From: Platerodrilus igneus
Taxonomy: Eukaryota > Arthropoda > Insecta > Coleoptera > Lycidae
DNA: 64,000 bases
Assembly: GCA_036346225.1 (NCBI GenBank)
Contig: JARFIW010001456.1
Coordinates: 620,001-684,000 of the forward strand
Direction of reading: 5' to 3'
The position numbers and the translations under genes were made by a program. The notes beneath the pieces were generated by a model. The model searched no databases and had not been told where the DNA came from. It saw only the letters and a list, made by a program, of their open reading frames with translations. Within the stretch, counting starts at the first letter, position 1, and each line of letters begins with the position of its first letter. Shown piece after piece: positions 24,701-39,700 of the stretch.

Positions 24701-27700
24701 GATCCTCCAAAATAACGTAACGTAAAGTATGAATGATCGATTAAAAAATTCAAATACGTTGAGATAAAGTACAAGTCAAAATGTACTAATACAAAACTAA
24801 CGAAAGAATACATAAAAAAAAGGGTACCTATGAAAGGTAATTAGTTTTAAGGTAAAAACGTGATAATACTTACAGTGCTTGCACGTGTAGACCAAAGTGA
24901 ATAACAATTTCCAGCACACTGCTGATAAACCGAATATAACAATCGGTATAATGGCTTTTCTGAAACAAATCCCAACTACTAAGCTGGTTAAGTATAACAT
25001 TCAAAATACTTTTAAAGTTTCAGAAATTTGCCTATTATTCCACTTTGTCTAAACTGTCTGAAGCTGATTTGAAAAAGGAAGATGCTCTGTTGTTTTCAAT
25101 TATAAAGACTTTAATCTACAAAAAACTGAATGATAGATAATCAACTACATAGGCGTGCAGAACTTAACAAAGTAACGCTCGAAGATCTGTAAACATAGTT
25201 TTAAGAATCACACAAGCATGTACCCTTAGAAAACAATATATATCAATGAAGAATTTAATGGAATAAACCTCAAAAGACTGAACAAATATATAAATCTATT
25301 TGAAAATGTAAGTAACTCTGTGAAACAGTACGTCCCTGTTAAGAATATTCAAATGATAAGACAGGAACACAACCGTGCATGTCTGGCTGTCTGATAAATC
25401 GACATAAACCTTTACTAATATCAAAACATTCCTTGAAATTAAATTACTATAGACGTAAACAATAATTGGATAATTAAGAAGCTTAGAATTAATTCAAAAT
25501 TATACCTATTTTAAATCGTGAGTATATAATTATACCATTCAACACTTAATCACTGAAATCTTTCTAGATCTTCCAATGCCTTTCAAAATTACAAGCAATT
25601 CACAATTTTATACATCGAAACATGAACATATATTTGTACAATAGAAACAACGCTTGGATAACAACTTTAAGAATTTAAACTATTTAATTATAACGAAAAC
25701 CTTCTACGAAGAATTTCTGTAACCAACATATTTGTCAATGTTAGCACATCTGCACAATTTAGAAGAGAAAGTATATCCTTTTAATGATTAGTAAAATATT
25801 TACAAAACAATCTTATTAAGAATTAACTATTAAATATATGAAATAATGATCTCTACCCAAATGTAATATTTATTAATGAATGTAAACTTACACCTTAAAG
25901 ATTATAGGCAACCAAACTATCCCCAAAATACTATTTACATATACTAGCCTAGTGACAGCATAACATGCGAAAACGGGCTGTCACAAACAAGCTTGCCCTG
26001 AATAGGGATAAAACCACACACATGATTTTTTCATTAAAAAGGGATTCTTTTTCAATGCAGCAATCAGCTAGTTTTCTCGGTATAACCCTGGATAGCAAAT
26101 TAATTGGGACACCCACTGTGATCTGTTATGCAAAAAACTTTGCCGAACTATTTATTTCATAAACTCTTTGGTAAGATCAGTTTCACCTAATGTGCTACTG
26201 TCATGTTATCATGGCATGTTCCATTGTCATATTTCGTATGCTATAATTGTGTGGGGTCACTGTAGTGGCTCCCTTCGGGTTTTCAAGCTTCAACGTAGAG
26301 TCGTTCGCATTATGTTTAGCCTTGGGTTCCGTGATTACTGCCATGGATCTTTTATTAAATTTAAAATTTTAACTTTGCCTTGTCTGTTTATTTTAGAATG
26401 ACTGCTTTATGTCAAAAGACAAATCTTACAATATCAGCACAACACCGATATTCATCACTTTGACACTCGTAACAAGGGCAAATTGGTTGTACCTTACCAT
26501 AGACTAAGTAGGAGCAGAAATGGTTCTAACTACTTGGGCTATATTTTTAAACGCCTTTCACTCTAGCATAAAAGATTTGCCTCTTCATCAATTTAAATTG
26601 AATATAAAAAGATTCTTATTAGAAAATGCTTTCTATACAGTACCTGATTTTTTAGCTTCTGTTGGTTCTTTAAGGTTGTCCTCTGAAGATTTATAACATA
26701 ATTTCCATCTTTTTGGTGACTTTTTTTTAAATTGTATATTGTAAACATACTTTTATTGTATTTTGTTGACAAATTGTTATTCACATTAGTGATTCACACG
26801 TTTCATTATAAATAAATAAATAAATAGTTTGCTCATTATTTGTACTATTGTTATCCAATCGTTTAACTTGACATTTAACTTGCATTAATCTTCATGTTTA
26901 ACAGTAATATTGCCAGAATTTTTGATGGAAAGTAAATTAACGCTGTATATTCTGACTTCTTAAAAGTTTGATAGTATTATTAGATTAACTCTAGCTTCAT
27001 TTCAGTAGAGTCATTGTGATTAGTTGGAGAGCCAGCGAAAAAAATGCTTTCTAAAAATTCTCAGATTAATAATTATACGTATTAATTATACTTCGCTGAT
27101 AATATCTCGCTGGAAGTAGAATTTCCAGCATGTTATTAGCATGGAAATGATCTTGTCTAAGTATTAGGCTTCAGTATATAAAAATAAAAAATTATTTGTC
27201 TTCTGTATTCTGAGTAGTTGTAGTGCCCTGTAAAAATTTCATTTGGGCTTTTTGCTTCTTAGTGCTTTTTATGGATAACATTGAATCAATCTTACAAAAT
27301 TCTAAATTCCCGATTGTAGATTATTCTGAGCTGTTTATGGAAGTTAACACAATTCATAATTGATCTAAATTGCCAGTAAATTGAATTCTCAGTGTTTGAT
27401 TACAAAAACAATTATTTATCACTCAACTTTAATTAATGTTATTTGGTTACATTCGCTACAAAAAAGAATTTTATTATCTATGGCTATCAAAAAGGATGTT
27501 TACTTAATAAGATGGATGAAATCAGAGATCTAAGCATTCAAGTCCTAAATTTGTTTCTTACAAAAGAACACCTCTAAATCAGTGTTGAATTCTTATTTTT
27601 CTATTAGTGCATTTAGATTACTTGATATTACACATGATTGATCAATTTTAAGTTTCAATACATAGTTTGGGTATTTCAGTATGTATGTTATATTGACACT

Positions 27701-30700
27701 ATTGAGCCAGCGCCGTTCAAATTTATAAGGATTCATAAGCACTTTCAACTGGGTGGACGTTAATCAATTTGAAACTTCCTTGATCGTTATTTTGGTTATA
27801 TATTTTTTTAGATCAGTTCAAAAATTATCCTTTCTGCATTGATCCTAAATAATTACATTTCACTGTAAAATTTTTATGAAAATTAATAGTAAAAATTGAA
27901 ACTGACCAATTAAAATCATGTGAGCGAATCGGGTGACTTTGATCAGATTCATATTCTGTTATGAAATGATAATATAGGAGCACATATCCGTCGTCCCTGT
28001 CCTGTACCAAAATAATGAATGTGCATAATTGTAGTTTTGAGATCAATGAATCTGAAAAATAAATGTTAGGGATGGAAATTATATACTTGATCTGTCGAAT
28101 CAGGTCCTTGGTGTCGACTATAACAAATCTAATAATTAGAAAAATCGTACGAATGCTAAACATACGTGCGCTATAGAAGTGCAATACTAGTGAAAATTTT
28201 TGTGTAACACTTTGTCTGGATTATGGGGTGGGCGATGCATGGAATCCGAGCAACTGGCGATACCACGGGTACTACAAAACCACATATACACAATACGAAC
28301 AAAGTTCAATGCAGCGCATACCCCCACCAACTGTGTTACGAATTTATACATATGAAGGATCAAATTCTAAGTGTGTTCAAATTCCTGCATTAAATAGAAC
28401 ATAAATGATATTCTTTTGGTATGTCTAAAAAAAATGTTCAGTATAAAAATAACATGAAACTTCAGAAATGACCTTTAAAAAAAATGTTAGCCAACAGCAT
28501 GCATCAGTTTGATTTACCATGGTGAATTCGTAAGGGTACCTGCTAATCAGGTAACAGATATCTTCAGTTCCTGTTGAATAACAGTGGCAAACTTTATTTA
28601 TTATTAACGAACTGCTAAGCAACTTGTGTGAATTTCAGGGAACAAGTTTTGAAGATGCCAAACTTTACTTTGTGTAGTCTTCTTATTCCTCAAATTTTCA
28701 AACCAAAAAAGAATGTAATCATTAAAACCATCCTTTAAAGAATAGAAACAAAAACCCAATAGCAATGATTCGAACACCAACACCTTACCACATGAAACAA
28801 ATAACTATCTCTACTTTCACAATCAAAAGTAACATAGTAATCAATTTAGATTATCGATTCAAGATTGAAATAAACAACTACGTCTATCTGTAATATACTT
28901 TGATAACAAAGACAAAGCTCTTGACATGTAAATAATTAAAAGTAGATTTAAAGCGTGGCATGCACCACCATAAATAATTCAAGATGAAAATGCATAGAAT
29001 TAATCCTTGTATCAAAATACTGTTTGAATATACAATTTTCCTACTTATTTACTTATTTATAATGAAACATGTGTGAATCACTAATGTGAATAACAATTTG
29101 TCAACAAAATATGATAAAAAGAAAAAATCACCAAAAAGATGGAAATTATGTTATAAATCTTCAGAGGACAACCTTAAAGAACCAATAGAAGTTAAAAAAT
29201 CAGGTACTGTATAGAAAGCATTTTCTAATAAGAATCTTTTTATATTCAATTTAAATTGATGGAGAGGCAAATCTTTTACGCTAGAATGAAGTGCGTTATA
29301 AAAAATATAGCCCAAGTAGCTAGAATCATTTCTGCTCCTACTTATTCTATGGTAAGGTACAACCAATTTGCTCTTGTTACGACTTTCAAAGTGGTGAATA
29401 TCGGTGTTGTGTTGATATAAGATTTGTTTTTTGACATAAAGCAGACATTGTAAAATAAACAGACAAGGCAAAGTTAAAATTTTAAATTTATTAAAAGATT
29501 CACGGCAGACATCACGGGGCCCAAGGTTAGACATAATGCGAACAACTCTACGTTGAAGCTTGAAAACCTGAAGGGAGCCGCTACAGTGACCCCACACAAT
29601 TATAGCATACGAAATATGACAATGAAACATGCCATGATAACATGACAGTAGCACATTAGGTGAAACTGATCTTACCAAAGAGTTTATGAAATAAATAGTT
29701 CGGCAAAGTTTTTTGCATAGCAGATCACAGTGGGTGTCCCAACTTAATTTACTATCCAGGGTGATACAGAGAAAACTAGCTGATTGCTCCATTGAAAAAG
29801 AATCCCTTTTTAATGAAAAAATCATTTGTTTGGTTTTATCCCTATTCAGGGCAAGCTTTCTTACAGTTTAAAAAACGCGGTAATTATTACAATTAAAAAG
29901 TCGATAAAACAGTTTACGAGACGGTAATACAGTTAAAAGTCGATAATACAGTTAAAAAAGTTCATAAACACATCGCGCAAGCGCAATGAGTAAAACGGGC
30001 GATGCCACTCGCACAGGGCAGCGTAACCTTATTACAGATTCCTCGCAGCCAACTACCAATGACGTCACCAATGCACAAAATTATATTGCGCCATAATCGG
30101 AAACTTTACATAAATTTCAGGCAAAAGATAGTACAATAATTACTCAAATGGATATGTCCCTGCGTTAAAGTTGACTTCTTTTCAAGTCCATCAGGGCTCC
30201 ATCCCGGAGGGGTTAAAGATGGTGATTCCTCCGGAGCTGCTAGCTGAGCATGGACATCCGGCTCGTCTAGGGTCGTGGAGTACGGTTAGCCTAGGTTGCT
30301 GATTACCTACCTATGCAGGGATCGGATGGGAAAAACCAGGTAAAGGGGCGACAAACAAAAGATAAGCAAGCAATGAAACTACATAGGTAAAGCTAACGAG
30401 ACGTTACCGAAAGACGTCCACTCTACTCGAAGGTACTGGCAAAAAAGCCACGTTTTAGAGCGTCTCGGAAACACTTGTCCCCACTCTTGTCTTTTTCGCG
30501 TCGGCCCGAAGTATTCGTCCAACCCTCTCGCGTCGCGCGATATGCGCAAACGCACTGTGACGTACGGAACTACGCGCCTAGTCTTTTAAAATTCCGCGCA
30601 CCGCGTCTTTTGAAAATATGGCGCGAAACCTCCTTACATCAAACTTAACCTAATACATGTTAAAGTGCCAATTTGATTGGCACGTAACAGCTTGTTATCA

Positions 30701-33700
30701 TTAAACCATGATTCAGTGAGGCATAAAGATGTCACACTGTCAGCTACCAGTTGAGCCATATTATCACTCTTATTATATAGAGTGGTATCATCTGCATAAA
30801 GGACAACATCACACTTGTCTTTTAGAAAAAAAGGTAAGTCGTTAATGAAGCATAAGAAAAGGAGAGGACCGAGGATGGAACCTTGACGAACACCCGAAAA
30901 AACTTACACATGCTGGACAATTTGCCTTTGTAAAAAACACGTTGAGACCTAGCAGTCAGATATGATGCGATTAGCTTAATACTATCATCATGAAAATTTA
31001 AACCTTTTAATTTATCAACTAAGAGGGCATGATCAACACAGTCGAAGACCTTACTCAAATCACAGAATTTAACGGCAAGATAACTACCCTCCTCAAAAAC
31101 ATCTGAAATTTTATTCACTAATTTGACTAATGCATCACTAGTAGATAATTTTTTTCGGAAGCTGAAGTGCTCAGCACAAAACAAACTATTATTTTCAAGA
31201 TAAGAAGTAATTTGAGTATTTAATATACATTCAAAAACTTTCGAAAAAGTGGGTAAAAGAGAAATAGGACGATAGTTCTTAATATCAGCAAACATACCCT
31301 TTTTATGAACAGGGATCGCTTTTGCTTGTTTCAGAATATCAGGGAAAACTGCTTTCTTTATGCAAATATTAAATAATTTGGTTAGTGGAATAAGAATACT
31401 GTTGATAACTGATTTAACTCAAGATATGTTAATATTAAACAAATCCTTTGATCGGGAATTCCTCATCGCTAGGATAACATCACGTACATAGTTGAAAGAA
31501 ACTTCTTCAAAATGGAAAGAGGGTACCAAACCAGAGAAACAATGGGTATAAGTAGTTGTTGTACTGGTGTTAGTATTCGATAAATTGGATAAGATTTCTG
31601 CAACAGAATCAATAAAAGAATAGTGGAAATCATCAGCTGAGAAATGAGTGTTCATATCTTTGGCTCTGTTTTTAGAACCTTTGAAATTATTGATCAAATC
31701 CCATTTTCTTTTATTATTAGCTCTAAGAATGTAGTTGTCATAGGCATTAATCTTAGCATTTTTGAGTGCGTGACGATAACCATATTTTAATCTATTAATA
31801 CGCAGTTTGAGTTCTGCACTAGGAAAAGCAGCATAGAATTCAACATGAAGTATGTAATTATCACGCATCTTTTGTAGGTCATCTGTAAACCAATTGACAA
31901 CTTTTTTTGAAACTGTTATTCAATATCCTTAAGTGCTTGATAGGAAAACATAGATCAACTGCAGAAGCAATTATACACATAAAGTTAGTAAATTTGTCAT
32001 TAATGGACAGACTGTTGTCATCAATAAAGTTGCAGTTAACTAGTTGGAGATGATTAAAAAGTTTATATTTCCCATATATTGTACAAGGTCGATAAGATTT
32101 ATGATGATTAACAATTTTAAAATTATCGTTAAGATTTAATTGAGTGGCAAGGTCAAGATGATCAGATAAACCAGTCTTAACCACTCTACAAGAGAGAGAT
32201 GGAATATTGGTAAAGATAGTATCAAGACAATGAGAAAGACGGGTAGCTGTTCTATTAACAATGTACAAGCCAAAGGAAACAAAAAAATCAATCAGTGTTA
32301 CAGCTGTTTTCTCAGTAGATTCAAAATGAACATTAAAATCACCACAGACCCAGAGGTGAGACCTAAAAGGCAAACCAAGGTGCTTAAATACTCTGTGAAG
32401 CATTTCACAAAATATGTCAATTGATTCCTTATCAGGGGATCTATAAATAGTAATAATAGTAAGATCGATACGATTAAAATGTATTGCACATAATTTGGCA
32501 TGTAACTCAATTGAGTATTTATTGATTGGCTCCAACATTTAGCAGTGGAGTAAAATTTCTCATCTACAAAAATAGTCACTCCTCCCCAAGAAAATTTAGA
32601 TCTGACAAAGCTAGAGATAGATACCAAATTATTAATTTTAACAAATTGTTGAGCATCATTCTTTATGTTCACTTCAGTTAAACATAACACGTCACATTTA
32701 ATTTTATTAGAGATAAAAAATGCTTCCATGTCATTAATTTTATTGCTTAATGATTGAATATTCAAATAAAAAATATTCAAAGTTGAGACCCCTGGAGATT
32801 TACGAAACTTATCCTCATGTATTTTATTAAAAACTGATTTGCCATAGTTTATTGAAAACCCCTACTCTGAGCCTGATTACTTTTGGACCTAAATGGTTTG
32901 GCAATAACATGATTACCCCATAAGTTATTTTACAATATTTTACTTACATGTAAATTATTTACACCAATTTTAAAGGACTTATAATTGTTAAATTTGGTAG
33001 TTAATTCAACACAAGATGAAGCTTCAATGCTGTTTTTACTAAGAAATCCCAAGATATCTTTTTTACTAAATTCAGTATGTACTCTAGATACAAAAATAAA
33101 TCTGGATCTTTCAACTCCTTGAATGTCCGAGTCTGCATTATTACTGTAAATTAGTAAGTTCTTATTATTTTTATTGAGGTTAGAATTTAAAGAGGTGTTC
33201 TTAGAAGTGGGCTTATTTAAGTTAGCAGGTCTCAATTTATTAAAAGGAGCCGCAGAACAAAGTGGTTTTTCTAAATTCGGCAATGGATCAAAATCCTGAG
33301 TGTCCAAATTAATAATTGTATTCATAAGTTACCCTCGAACTTTTGCTAATTCAGGTAATGCAGTCAACAATTCACCATTGTTATTGACAACAGCAGCTGT
33401 TTTGGTGGAATATAAGTCACCCACATGTTTATTATGTTTGTTCTGCCTTTTAAATTTCATTGCGAAGTGAAGATATCAGTTGTCTTTGAATATCACAAAC
33501 AAATGTCAGACTGATATGATTTTCTTTATCAGATCTGAATTTTAAGGCACTACGCATTTGTAGAATTTTAAAATTGTTACAACGTGTAGATTCACATGTC
33601 CAATTTAGCCAGATTAGTGCCTGTGGCAAAGTAGTGGTTGCAATGAAAATTACTTCTGAAGGAGCAGACTCACTACCTATAACAAGCTAGTACTTAACAT

Positions 33701-36700
33701 GACAGTTCATTTAGAGCACATATCATGACTCTGGCTTAAAAACCTTTAACAAACCCATAAAATGTTATTTTTCTTCTTGGACTCTCAAGCTTTTTAAGTG
33801 CATACTATCTTGGACTGGCTATATTGCGATAGCTGGATGCTCGAGAAATTTTTTATTCTGTGTTGCATTATTGAATAACATTTGCAGAAAGGGTGGGCTC
33901 TTCCTCATTTTAAACGAGATAACTAGTATGATACTTTTGCTGGGAATAACTTATAGTTTCTTCCTTTTCTTAGTTCTTGTTCTTTCACTAGACTGCGTTC
34001 CTTCTTAACTTGAGAAAGCCTGTTAACATGTCGGCTGCTATTTCATTATGGTTTTCAGTATTTTCAGTTCAGAATTTTGTTCAAAGCTTTCTATATTCGA
34101 TTGATATATACTGATGACATTAAATCCTACTGTAAAATTTCCTTTTATAGCTGAAGGTACTTTTCTCAGCTGTTTATTTCAACATTATTCATATTGCAAC
34201 AAGTTTGTTTCAGGTTTAGCGATTTGGAAAAATTTTGTAGTTTGCTTCAAGAATTCTATTAAAGTGACCAAAAGCAGTGTGGCTGCTTTTGATTTTGATA
34301 ATGATGGGCTACGTTAGACATTACTCCAGGCAGATAGGCTGTAGAATATATAGGGATTGGACTCTGAGACTTTACAGGGTTCATTCGGTTGTGGCAATCA
34401 ATTTGCAAGTTATGATTTCAAATTCAGAAATGCAATATTGAGCCAAGGGTTGCGGTATAACTATACTGAAAATTATAATTGTTACAAGTTTGAAGAGTAT
34501 CTTTGCTAAGTTATTTTTAGGGATTTGAAAAGAGGCAACATCTACGGATTGTAGTCAATGTGGAAGTAAACAAATGCTGCATTATTCTCGTAATATTTTT
34601 ACATCATCTTGTAATAGTTATAATTTTCAGCATTGTTATTACATTGGCCGTGTCTCAATATTGCATTCTATTATTTGAAAATAATAACATTTGTTATTTT
34701 TAGTCGGTTATTAAATGTTGAACATTCAATTTATACCAGGTTACTAATAAGCTAAACAAATTTGATTTAAAACATATTACATTTTGCAAAGACTATAGTG
34801 AATGTGTAGAAATTGTTACGGACGAGATCACTTTTCAATATTATTGTTAGAAACAGTGAAGAACAAATAACTAATCGATCTGGTGTCGATAATATGACAT
34901 CTAACCAATCATAAATGATATTTGATCAGTAATTTAAACTGAAATTAGAAACACTTCGAAATCATGGAATTCCTTTTATTTTCTGCAATTTGACCGAGCA
35001 TAAAACATTTACTCCTCAAGAAACAAAAAGCATTAGATTGTTTATGAACACATGAATTTTTAGACAAAATATAAATAGAAAAGCGGTAGTATTTGTAGAT
35101 GTATATTAAGCAAAGTGTGCCGACTTGTGATATAACAGTACTTGTAGACAAAATTTTCATCTGTAATGTGTGGTTTAATAAGTAATGTGTGCCATTTTTT
35201 AGGTAATACATCTCCATTGATTCATAATGTTAATAAACCAATTTTGGATCAAAGAGGACTTTGGATTGATTTGGACATTAGTTATCGAGGAAATGCTGTA
35301 TTAACCTTACAAACTAAGCTAAACCTAATGAAATTAAAAGATCCTCATGCTGTTGTTGGTAAGAAATATATAAAAATTTCACAATAGATTTATTTTGTTA
35401 TACAAAGTTATATTATTTTATAAGCAAAATTAGCAGAAAGCAATTTTCACTTTACCGATTATGTAAAGTGTATAAAACAAATTTACCATAATACTGGTGT
35501 TCACGCTATTACATTTTTGAAGTTTTCTTTGGGGGGTTTCAATATATTAATGAACTTAATATAATGTATTCTTCTCTAAAATGTTCTATAAGCGATAACT
35601 CACAAATTAAGGTAGGACTCTCCTGCATACCAATCTTTAACACTAGCTTTTATAATACTATCTTTTTAGTCATAAGTAACATCCTCTTATATAACTTTAC
35701 AACATGCTATCCCATATTTTATTTTTGCATTTCAGTGCTAATTTTTTTTATAAATTATGAATGTTGGGATGTGTTCCTATATTCAAAATCTAATAATTCA
35801 TACCTCTTACCCATTTACAATATTATATTATTAGTAGTTATATTTTTCGTTTATTAATATATAGTTTTAGTTGCATATAGTCTCTCTAATATAGTAGACC
35901 AAATAAATCCGGTTGACTCGTCTTTAAAATTTAATGAATTAATATCTTATAAACATATGTCCTAACTTGGTACAGTAATTTTAGCTGCCACTGTCATCCT
36001 GATAATAACATTTAACATTTAAAATTTGTCATTTCCAGGTTACTTGATAAAGAAGTTGTAAAAATGACAAAATAATAAAAAGATATTTTTGCATATATTT
36101 CAATATACATTTAAGTAGTGTACTCTTTATTGAATTTATCTTCAGATTATTGTGCATACTGTAACATAAGGCCGTTAAAGAATAATTTACTGGCATTACA
36201 GTGACAAAAAATGGTATCTGTATAACTATCATGTTAGGTCGACTAAGTCAAATAAGAATCTCAATCACTTCCACTACTGCTATTATAGCGTGTGTATCCT
36301 TCTGTGAAAACAAGTTGTTCCATAACATCACAATTTTCTTCAATACTGTGCCATTCATTCATATATTTTTCAGCACATTCTATATATTCTGCCAATATGT
36401 ATCATCTATTCGTTGAAGAGATTTAAACCATACTGCCATTAGGTTCTCATCATTGTATTATTGATTCAATTTTCCAAAGTTTTTATCATAAAGATTATTA
36501 CAGTTTTCTCATGTTAGCCGAATGAAATTAAACTCACTGTGATATGGGGGAGTCATGTAACTTTATGACTATGTTTTTGCAGCAGTCACATCTATTTCTA
36601 AATATTTGGTTTGATGTTTTGCCTTACTAATGCAAACAATTATCTCTTCAATATAAAAAGCACAAAATCATCATTGTGTTTATTCAGATAATTTCTGGTG

Positions 36701-39700
36701 TATTAGAATGAGTATGTGTCAGTTTTTGTAACACTTTAAAATGATAGAAAGCATTATTGAGTACAGTCGAACTAGAAGGGTTATTTAAATCACTTGGTAA
36801 ACAATTCTACATTTCATATCATGATAATAAAAGTGATACATTGGAAATAAAATAATCTTTATTTCCTGCATGCAATATAATGTCTAAAATATATTTTTTA
36901 AACACAACAATCTTCTGTTATTAGACTAACTTCTTTCCTGCTCTACATAATTTCTACTTAAGATTCCATTTAGATTTGTCGTCCCAACTTTTCTTCACAG
37001 AACCACAGTTAAAAAATCTAAGTTCAAACTAAAAACACAGGATCGTAAACTTCGGTAGATGTGATCGGAAAAATTAGAAAAAGAACTGGGAACATTCTGC
37101 GAGTAGGAGCTTGAAATGTCTGAAGTATGAAATAACTAGGTAAGTTAGAGAACATATAAATTGAAATAGATAGGTTAGCACTATACATAGTAGGGATCAA
37201 TGGAGTTCGGTGGCCAGAGGCGGGGGATTTTTGGAGTGGAGACTTTAGGTTGTGGGAATTGTTATGCGAAAAACGATAGGGCACTGTATAGAAAACTACG
37301 TACAAAAGAACGATAGAGTACTCATGGTTAAAGTAGAATCTAAACCAGTAAATACAGTAATAATACAAGTATACATGCCCACCTCCAGCCACAGTGAGGA
37401 AGAGGTAGAAGCGATTTACAAAGATATCGAAGACATACTAAGATACCTAACGGGACATGAAAATTTAATAATTACGGGGGATTTTAATGCAGTGGTAAGC
37501 GAGGGTAGGGAAGGAGTGGTGGCAGGTTTATTTAGTTTAGGCACAAGAAACGACAGTGGAAATAGGTTGGTAGAATTTTGCGACAAAAACTATTTAACCA
37601 TAACAAACACATTATTTCAACTTCATGGTAGAAGACGATACATGTGGAAGATGCCATGGGATATAGGAAGATATCAAACAGATTGCATTCTTATTAGACA
37701 ACGGTTTAAGAATCAAGTAAAAGAAGCTATCCAGAAGCAGATAGATACTGACCACAACATCGTAATTATGAAGGCCACTCTTAAATTAAAAAATTTGAAA
37801 AAAAGGAATGGAAAAAGGCACTTTGACTTTGAGAAACTAAAAGATAAAGATATCCACGAAAGATTTGAAAAATGTCAAATGAATTGCTGATAGATATCTG
37901 GAAAATTTTTGATACTAAGGAAGTGGAAACAGAATAGAATAACATTAAATCCAGTTTAGACATAGTGGTCAGAGATATTCTGTGAAAAATAAACCAAAAA
38001 CAAGAATACAAATAGATTGCGAAAACTTGCAAGAGTTGAAGGATTTCTGCTACCTAGGAAGCCAAATAACGCAAAATGGGAAAAGCACATGGACAGACAA
38101 AGTTAAGAAAGAGGTACTAGAAATTGTAGAGGAAGAAAGAAAAATGTAGAAAACAGTAAAAAAATAGGAGAGATAGGACGATAGTTCACATACTAAGACA
38201 TAAGGAAATAGTGCGGAATATATTAAAATCAGAGAGGAAAAAAGAGAAGTATAGGTAGACCTAGGCTAGACTATTATACAAGGCCGCGCCGTCCATAAGG
38301 ACAACAAGGGCAAAAACCCACGGCGCCAAGAGTCCAAAGGCGCCGTGAGGCGCCTCACGGTAACATTTAAAAGTTACCAAAATTCTTATTTTTGTTTGAG
38401 ACACGAGACTTCCCAAAGGTCCCCTGTACGTTTACGCGCGCATTCGCTATGAATAACTAATTAAATTCCATTAATTATTGGAACATCGATGTTTTGTATC
38501 AGATGTTCTTAACCGATGATGATCTACAATATTAAGGCCACACTCCAATATCGCAATGTTGCGCTAGTTGCACAATTTTATTTTTATTATGTTTATGTAT
38601 TCGATAATTATCGGTTATCAATGTTTTGCCGTAACAGCACTCGCGCTCATCCCTATATGTTGACTAGAACGCAGAAAGCGAGTTTATTCTTGTTTCTGCA
38701 AATTTTCCCGTTCATTCTTTCCTGTTTAATCTTGAGTCTTGAATCTTTATAAATACCGCCGCGCTTTTAAAAAGCAATTCATTTAACATTGGGTATCGAA
38801 GTGTCGTAAAGACTGTAAATTGTGCACCTGAATTAAAAAAGTTAAGTGTTCTTCGATATTTTACATTATTAGAGGATTCAAGGTAAAAGGTAAGTTTCTA
38901 ACTTTACAATTAGATAGAGAGGGCACGTTTTAAATGGAAAATAAATACCCTTCGGTCAGAATTTGACGAAATTTTGATATGTTGCAGAATTTGACCTATT
39001 AATGAATTAATGTGTCCATTGCGACAAAGCTGTAAGTTTAACAGTTAGTTTTTGAGATACTGGGTGTCCAAAATCGCTACTTCATAATTTCAAAATTTCG
39101 TAAATTGTATGTTGTTGCCGATATGAATACAAAAATAATAAATAAATTTTAAGATTGGCGTATCTAGCGGAATTTCAATTCTGTAATAGTCTATTTTAAT
39201 TTATTATAGATGTTTAATAAAGGAAAAAAAAGCCTTCAGGATATCAAAATTTGACGAAAAAAAGAAAGTGGGAAAAAGAACTGGAGAAGACGAATTCCAA
39301 AATTACGGTATTTTTTCCTTCACGTTTAACCACAAATATACAAACAGATGCAGATCTTCCATGGACTTCGAGAGAGGACCGGGAGGAGTCTAAACTACAA
39401 GAGATTCCATCAACATCTACAGACAAAGTTGAGGAAGACGAAGACGTAGTTTCTGCGGAAGTGGACGATACGCAACTTCCCCAAGATCCAGGTTTGTGGC
39501 CAAAAATATTGTCTCCTAGAGATGTACAAATATTAATTGAAAACGGGCCTACTCATTATCGAAGTAAAAATTGTATAAATTATCCCAATGATAAAATATC
39601 AGGCCGAAGGTTTTTGGACAAATATTATTCACGAATTTTGTCTAATAATGAAAAAGTCGAACAGGAGTGGCCTTTATATTCAACAAAAAAAATAAATTCA

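Larger units (their letters stand above)
20695..26825 (+). mobile_element. CR1/Jockey-type LINE, copy 1 (plus), interrupted
   Basis: ORF1 with a PHD-like zinc-finger start, ORF2 with endonuclease and reverse transcriptase, and a 3' end in (TAAA)n at about 26808-26825. A 2030-bp insertion (23956-25985) splits the reverse transcriptase. A second copy lies in opposite orientation at 29040-33500. The microsatellite tail favours a CR1-like rather than a poly(A)-tailed Jockey element, but the clade was not tested. Confidence 0.82.
29040..33500 (-). mobile_element. CR1/Jockey-type LINE, copy 2 (minus), 5'-truncated and interrupted
   Basis: Same family as the copy at 20695-26825, in the opposite orientation and with high protein-level similarity. 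It is 5'-truncated inside ORF1 (33500), has a deletion of about 280 bp in ORF1 relative to copy 1 (at about 33457), and carries a solo LTR at 29859-30689. The 3' end has (TTTA) units at about 29043-29058 on the plus strand. Confidence 0.82.

Noticed and set aside
24282..25000. Minus-strand open frames in the 2030-bp insertion
   Set aside because: Hydrophobic, Cys-rich translations with no recognisable domain; length expected by chance.
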